Assembly (NCBI GenBank): GCA_030679805.1
Contig: JAUXST010000861.1
Location: forward strand, 1 to 5,578
Length of the DNA stretch: 5,578 nucleotides
Origin: Reyranella sp.
GTDB lineage: Bacteria > Pseudomonadota > Alphaproteobacteria > Reyranellales > Reyranellaceae
Reading direction: 5' to 3'
Made by a program: the position numbers and the translations under genes. Numbering within the stretch: position 1 is the first letter of the stretch; each line of letters starts with the position of its first letter. The notes beneath the pieces are model-generated. The model saw nothing but the letters and a program-made list of their open reading frames with translations. It was not told where the DNA came from and made no database searches. Shown piece by piece: positions 5,484-5,578 of the stretch.

Positions 5484-5578
5484 TCACATCGCGCGCATGA
5501 GTGCCGCGCCCTTGTCGAGCAGCGGCAGCACCTTGTCCTTGCCCTCGGGCGGCACACCGAACACGACGCGGTCGACGC
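5484..5578 (-). CDS. LLM-class (luciferase-like) flavin/F420-type oxidoreductase, C-terminal fragment cut by window edge
   Basis: On the minus strand an open frame enters from the right edge and ends at TGA 5486-5484, giving the last 30 residues. They read VDRVVFGVPPEGKDKVLPLL followed by DKGAALMRAM. A strand ending in RVVF.VPP, then a short acidic turn and a final helix with LPLLD..A, is the usual C-terminus of TIM-barrel luciferase-like monooxygenases annotated as F420-dependent LLM oxidoreductases. The cofactor (FMN or F420) and substrate cannot be told from this end. It converges on the small membrane-peptide gene and is probably a separate transcription unit from the molybdoenzyme operon. 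With only 30 residues seen the family call is moderate, while the coding call is firm. Confidence 0.68.
   Translation of the reverse strand, partial: VDRVVFGVPPEGKDKVLPLLDKGAALMRAM

Overview
This GC-rich window (third codon positions strongly G/C) looks like chromosome of an alphaproteobacterium, of a Rhizobiales or Rhodospirillales type. That placement rests on codon use, on the gene families, and on the family resemblance of the anchor protein. It is an inference without a phylogeny.

Layout from left to right. Bases 1-417 hold the 3' part of a plus-strand FMN-binding PPOX-type (pyridoxamine 5'-phosphate oxidase-like) flavoprotein. Bases 418-549 are a gene-free convergent spacer containing a stem-loop. 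Bases 550-5169 hold a compact minus-strand operon of three genes, in the order of transcription: a 969-residue molybdopterin/4Fe-4S catalytic subunit, a 248-residue protein with four 4Fe-4S clusters, and a 311-residue eight-helix DmsC-type membrane anchor. Bases 5170-5310 are a short divergent intergenic region with an AT-rich patch and a palindrome. A 40-codon plus-strand reading frame with a strong ribosome binding site encodes a probable single-pass membrane peptide (5311-5433). A strong hairpin follows, and the window ends in the C-terminus of a minus-strand luciferase-like (LLM) oxidoreductase.

The three-gene operon is a complete complex iron-sulfur molybdoenzyme (catalytic, electron-transfer and membrane-anchor subunits). 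The catalytic subunit has no Tat signal, so the enzyme should sit on the cytoplasmic face of the membrane. This, the A-B-C gene order, the DmsC-type anchor and the character of the N-terminal cluster fit best with SoeABC, the cytoplasm-facing sulfite:quinone oxidoreductase (EC 1.8.5.6). In that model sulfite is oxidised at the Mo-bisMGD site, electrons pass through five 4Fe-4S clusters, and quinone is reduced at the anchor. The complex architecture is very well supported. The sulfite substrate is an assignment by family resemblance and is less certain, and no other sulfur-oxidation gene is visible here.

I see no CRISPR array, tRNA, rRNA, insertion sequence or phage gene. The least explained item is the small membrane peptide divergent from the operon.
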